From positions 1 to 31,750 of the forward strand of contig RBNI01000410.1 of NCBI GenBank assembly GCA_003990745.1: a stretch of 31,750 nt of DNA, written 5' to 3'. The DNA is from Jimgerdemannia flammicorona (taxonomy: Eukaryota; Mucoromycota; Endogonomycetes; Endogonales; Endogonaceae). The stretch's first letter is position 1. Every line of letters begins with the position of its first letter. Positions 31,724 through 31,750 of the stretch are shown piece by piece. The position numbers and the translations under genes are program-made. Under the pieces are notes generated by a model. The model searched no databases and was not told the DNA's origin. It saw only the letters and a list, made by a program, of their open reading frames with translations.

Positions 31724-31750
31724 TTTTTTTTTTTTTTTTTTTTTTTTTTT
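31724..31750. repeat. Poly(T) run at the right window edge
   Basis: At least 27 T interrupt the gypsy RT just after its thumb region. By analogy with the three LINEs in this window this is probably the tail of a fourth minus-strand LINE; its body lies outside the window. Confidence 0.55.

Noticed and set aside
1..31750. CRISPR array, tRNA or rRNA genes, bacterial operon structure, host protein-coding gene
   Set aside because: No regular spaced repeats, no cloverleaf-like or rRNA-like stretch noticed, and all recognisable coding matches belong to eukaryotic retroelements. A tRNA or covariance-model scan was not possible here.

Overview
This window looks like transposon-dense, gene-poor heterochromatin from a filamentous fungus. 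I infer a fungus from a Ty3/gypsy chromovirus with a chromodomain integrase, Tad1-like LINEs (APE endonuclease, RT and a C-terminal zinc finger) and heavy transition-type decay. The species cannot be fixed from the sequence. I see no host gene, tRNA, rRNA or CRISPR array. Nearly every recognisable reading frame is a transposon remnant broken by stops.

Layout, left to right. 1-18 is a poly(A) run at the window edge. About 19-3564 is old degraded DNA; on the + strand between about 1090 and 2590 it holds a decayed reverse transcriptase of the Penelope-like (PLE/rvt) type. 3565-25946 is one nested structure: a minus-strand Ty3/gypsy chromovirus with two direct LTRs of about 2.0 kb (3565-5564 and 23943-25946). 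Its gag, protease, RT, RNase H, integrase and chromodomain can still be followed on the minus strand. Two Tad1-like LINEs in the same orientation split its integrase, 57 bp apart: LINE-A (6662-12548, flanked by a 17-bp duplication with one mismatch) and LINE-B (12623-18537, flanked by an exact 15-bp duplication). 25947-31723 is a second gypsy element on the + strand (protease end, then RT), itself split by a third, shorter LINE-C (26666-31130, exact 13-bp duplication). The window ends in a poly(T) run, probably the tail of another minus-strand LINE.

The copies differ strongly in state. LINE-A keeps roughly 45-50 CpG by eye and long open frames. LINE-B, LINE-C, both gypsy elements and the left region are almost free of CpG, and their catalytic codons are broken mainly by G-to-A or C-to-T changes. 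The LTR pair differs by roughly 11% over the stretch I compared by hand, nearly all transitions. This fits methylation-driven deamination or a RIP-like process.

No cooperating gene system is visible. The points most worth a second look are the Penelope-like RT, the unusually long LTRs, a frame change shared by LINE-A and LINE-B but absent from LINE-C, the loss of the endonuclease in LINE-C, and the CpG contrast between related LINE copies.
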